Shown piece by piece: positions 3,455-5,702 of a stretch of DNA of 5,702 nucleotides. The DNA is taken from NCBI GenBank assembly GCA_945882475.1, contig CAMCWJ010000198.1, positions 1 through 5,702 of the forward strand, in the 5' to 3' direction. The position numbers were made by a program, and so were the translations under genes. This stretch comes from Bifidobacterium breve (GTDB taxonomy: Bacteria > Actinomycetota > Actinomycetes > Mycobacteriales > Mycobacteriaceae). Position 1 is the stretch's first letter. Each line of letters begins with the position of its first letter. The notes below the pieces were generated by a model. The model worked only from the letters and a program-made list of their open reading frames with translations, did not search any database and was not told where the DNA came from.

Positions 3455-5702
3455 ATGGGTGCTTCACGCTTCATCGGACGAGTCGGCGGGTTGGCTGTCG
3501 CGCTCGGTGTGGGTGCCGCCATGTTCGCCGGCAACGGGGTGGCGTGGGCCGACGCCTCCGATTCCGGCCCGCGTGGGTCCGGGTCGACAGACTCCGCCGA
3601 TGCCCCAGACTCTTCTGGCTCCTCGACCACACCGGCCCGGCGCGGCAACGCGGTTGCCGGTCGGGGTGCTGTCGCGAAGGTCGACAATCGGCAGCGCAAC
3701 CCTCTTCCCGGGGCGACGCCCCGCCCGGTGAGCCCACAGGCGGCGTCGGTGGCCCGCCGGGGCGTGGCCGCGGCGTCTGTCGCGGAGCCCGCCCCGGAGT
3801 CCATTGCCGGTGACAGTGCCGCCGTCGACGAGGTGCCGTCCCCGCCCCCCGCCGGCGAGTTGCCGGCACCGGAGGAGCCGACCGCCACGGTGGTGATCGA
3901 CCCGGTTCCGGAGCCGCTTCCCGAGCCGGTCGAGCCCGGCGAGGTGACGGCCTACCTCACGGAGGCTGACAACGACGGATCCGACGGGGCCGGCACCGAT
4001 ACGCCGGTGCCAGTGGACTCGCCGCTGGTGGCGGCACTACTGGCAGTTTCTCGTCGTCATTCGCTGAGCGCAGCCGGTTCCGGTGCGCAGGCGGCTTTGG
4101 TCACGGCCTCTCAGGAGGTGACCAGCAACGGCCTCACCGTGAATCCGACGGTGGAATTCGATGACGGCATCATCCAGGGCACCCTCAACGCGGTCAGCGG
4201 ACGGGGCGCGACCCTGACCTACGAGATCCTTGGCGGTACCTGCGGCAGCAACTGCGGGCTGGGTGACCTCGGCGGCAAGCTCACCCTCGGGGTTCTGGGG
4301 AAGGACCTGCCCCAGAGCTACGCGATCCTGCCGTACGCCAATTGGCTCGATGGCGGCCAGAGGGGAACCCAGACGTTCAGCGTGCGAGTCAGTGAGGTCA
4401 CCGACTTCGACGCGTTCCTGACCGGGATCCCGCTCGCCGGGATGTTCGCCGCGCCGATCATCGACCTACTCCAGACCCTGCCACTGATCAGTGACCTGCT
4501 GGCACCCATCATCGGCGCCTCGATCGTGGCCACCATCGACGTCGACGTCGCCGACCTGGCACCCGCCGACACCCCGGTCGCCTACACCTATCGGGTGGTC
4601 TCGTTCGACGGCGTCGAGATCAGCACCAACTTCTTTCCCGCGGCCGGTATCGCGGCCGGCGTCGACGCGCCGACCGTCATCAACATGCCGGGTCTAGCCA
4701 GCGCCGGCCAGTCCAACCCGTTTGCGGAGTTCGGCGTGGGCGGCGAGACACTCGGGGTCCGACCCTTGCGCGACGCCGGCTACAACGTGGTCACCGTGAC
4801 CCCGCGCGGCGAGTTCAACTCCGGTGGCATTCTGGAGTTGGACAACCCGTTCTACGAAGGCCGCGACGTCTCCGCGGTGGTGTCCTGGATCGCCTCCGAC
4901 ACGGACGCCGAGCTCAACGGCGACGGCGACCCCAAGGTCGGCATGGTGGGCGGCTCCTACGGCGGCGGCATCCAGTTGACGGCAGCAGCGACGGACCCGC
5001 GAATCGACGCGATCGTGCCCGACATCGCGTGGAACTCGCTGAACTCCTCGCTGTACCCGGACAACACCTTCAAGACGGCCTACGGGTCGCTGCTATACCT
5101 GTCGCTGCTGACCACCGGCGCCCGCGTCAACCCCCAGATCCCGCTGGCGATCATCACCGGTGACCTGTTCGGCTTCATCACCGAGACCGCGCAGGCCGTG
5201 CTGGCCAGCAGTGGCCCGACCACACTGCTCAACCAGTTGCAGGCGCCGACACTGCTGACCCAGGGGATCGTGGACGTCCTGTTCCCGCTGCAGCAGTCGC
5301 TGTTAAGTGCGCAGACCATCCTCGGCAATCCGTACGACACGCCTGCCAAGGTGATCTGGTTCTGCGGTGGGCACGGTGTGTGCAACAACCCGGTGAGCCC
5401 GGATCAGGTGTCAACCCTGCTGGATTCCGGGCTGGCCTGGCTGGATCAGTACGTCGCCGGCGACGGAACGTCTGCCGATGCGATTCCGAACTTCCAGTGG
5501 TTCGACCAACTCGGCGACCGCTACGAGTCGGATCTGTTGCCGTACGAGGACGGATTTAATGACCTTGCGGAGATCACCGGTATCTCCGACGGCGGATTGC
5601 TCCCGATCGTTCCGTTCATTGGCGGATCAAACGGGCTGGACGGCCTCCCGTACTCGCTGGGCGGCGGTGAGGTCGCCAGCAACGCAATCAATGTTGCGAT
5701 CA
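3455..5702 (+). CDS. Exported CocE/S15-type alpha/beta hydrolase with Ig-like domain (3'-truncated by window)
   Basis: The frame is open from ATG 3455 to the window end (749 full codons, no stop), so the C-terminus is missing. Residues 1-32 are a signal peptide (FIGRVGGLAVALGVGAA core, cut after AWA at 32). Residues 33-188 are a Pro/Ala/Asp-rich linker with basic pairs, ending in a hydrophobic segment, PLVAALLAVSRRH (190-202). Residues about 228-315 look like a beta-rich Ig/cadherin-like domain containing CGSNC (Cys263, Cys267). The hydrolase domain spans about 375-665: GGSYGGG with nucleophile Ser501, Asp607 in GIVDVLFPL, and His640 in CGGHGVC; an EGRDVSAVVSWIA segment before the Ser is typical of the CocE/X-Pro dipeptidyl-peptidase S15 clan. 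The 670-749 part probably begins a C-terminal domain. Known relatives cleave esters or Pro-terminated peptides; the substrate here is unknown. The only four cysteines lie in two close pairs, fitting disulfides outside the cell. The gene lies 139 nt after the protease gene on the same strand and has its own ribosome binding site and probable promoter. Confidence 0.85.
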   Translation, partial: MGASRFIGRVGGLAVALGVGAAMFAGNGVAWADASDSGPRGSGSTDSADAPDSSGSSTTPARRGNAVAGRGAVAKVDNRQRNPLPGATPRPVSPQAASVARRGVAAASVAEPAPESIAGDSAAVDEVPSPPPAGELPAPEEPTATVVIDPVPEPLPEPVEPGEVTAYLTEADNDGSDGAGTDTPVPVDSPLVAALLAVSRRHSLSAAGSGAQAALVTASQEVTSNGLTVNPTVEFDDGIIQGTLNAVSGRGATLTYEILGGTCGSNCGLGDLGGKLTLGVLGKDLPQSYAILPYANWLDGGQRGTQTFSVRVSEVTDFDAFLTGIPLAGMFAAPIIDLLQTLPLISDLLAPIIGASIVATIDVDVADLAPADTPVAYTYRVVSFDGVEISTNFFPAAGIAAGVDAPTVINMPGLASAGQSNPFAEFGVGGETLGVRPLRDAGYNVVTVTPRGEFNSGGILELDNPFYEGRDVSAVVSWIASDTDAELNGDGDPKVGMVGGSYGGGIQLTAAATDPRIDAIVPDIAWNSLNSSLYPDNTFKTAYGSLLYLSLLTTGARVNPQIPLAIITGDLFGFITETAQAVLASSGPTTLLNQLQAPTLLTQGIVDVLFPLQQSLLSAQTILGNPYDTPAKVIWFCGGHGVCNNPVSPDQVSTLLDSGLAWLDQYVAGDGTSADAIPNFQWFDQLGDRYESDLLPYEDGFNDLAEITGISDGGLLPIVPFIGGSNGLDGLPYSLGGGEVASNAINVAI

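Noticed and set aside
3436..3888. Minus-strand and alternate plus-strand frames over the hydrolase linker
   Set aside because: Shadows of the low-complexity Pro/Ala/Arg linker; the main frame has a consensus ribosome binding site, signal peptide and continuous homology-like domains.

Overview
The window is high-GC DNA whose protein-level signatures point to a mycobacterium, most likely an environmental or fast-growing Mycolicibacterium-type species. The evidence is a GjpA-type porin-like protein, a PecA-type aspartic protease domain, and two signal peptides of a kind I recognise from mycobacterial exported proteins (an ARRPYAWLGAGAVTLG core and a FIGRVGGLAVALGVGAA core). No mobile element, tRNA, rRNA or CRISPR array is visible. 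The species call is inference from these families, not from a marker gene.

Layout. Positions 1-128 hold no gene I can support. A perfect 28-bp palindrome (129-156) lies just past the stop of the first gene and is its likely terminator. A minus-strand gene (168-1295) encodes a 375-residue exported GjpA-like porin-family protein with an Ala-rich basic tail. A 226-bp divergent intergenic region (1296-1521) carries a perfect 10-bp inverted repeat, one candidate -10 element for each direction and a G7 tract. A plus-strand gene (1522-3315, GTG start) encodes a 597-residue Sec-type exported protein whose C-terminal half is a PecA-like two-lobed aspartic protease (DTGSSG and DSGG motifs) and which has no PE domain. 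A stem-loop followed by a T-run and a candidate promoter fill 3316-3454. A third gene starts at 3455 and runs off the window end (at least 749 residues). It encodes an exported protein with a Pro/Ala linker, an Ig-like domain and a CocE/S15-type alpha/beta hydrolase domain with a visible Ser501-Asp607-His640 triad.

How they fit together. All three products are predicted to leave the cytoplasm: a candidate channel or envelope protein, a surface protease and a surface esterase/peptidase-like hydrolase. The first two are divergently transcribed from a shared control region. The third has its own strong Shine-Dalgarno sequence and probably its own promoter. A cell-surface theme is well supported. 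A direct functional link, such as the protease trimming either neighbour in its low-complexity segment, is a hypothesis only. The most notable points are the protease that appears to have swapped PE/type VII export for a Sec-type signal plus a helical module, the Cys-bracketed catalytic His in the hydrolase, and the inverted repeat between the divergent genes.
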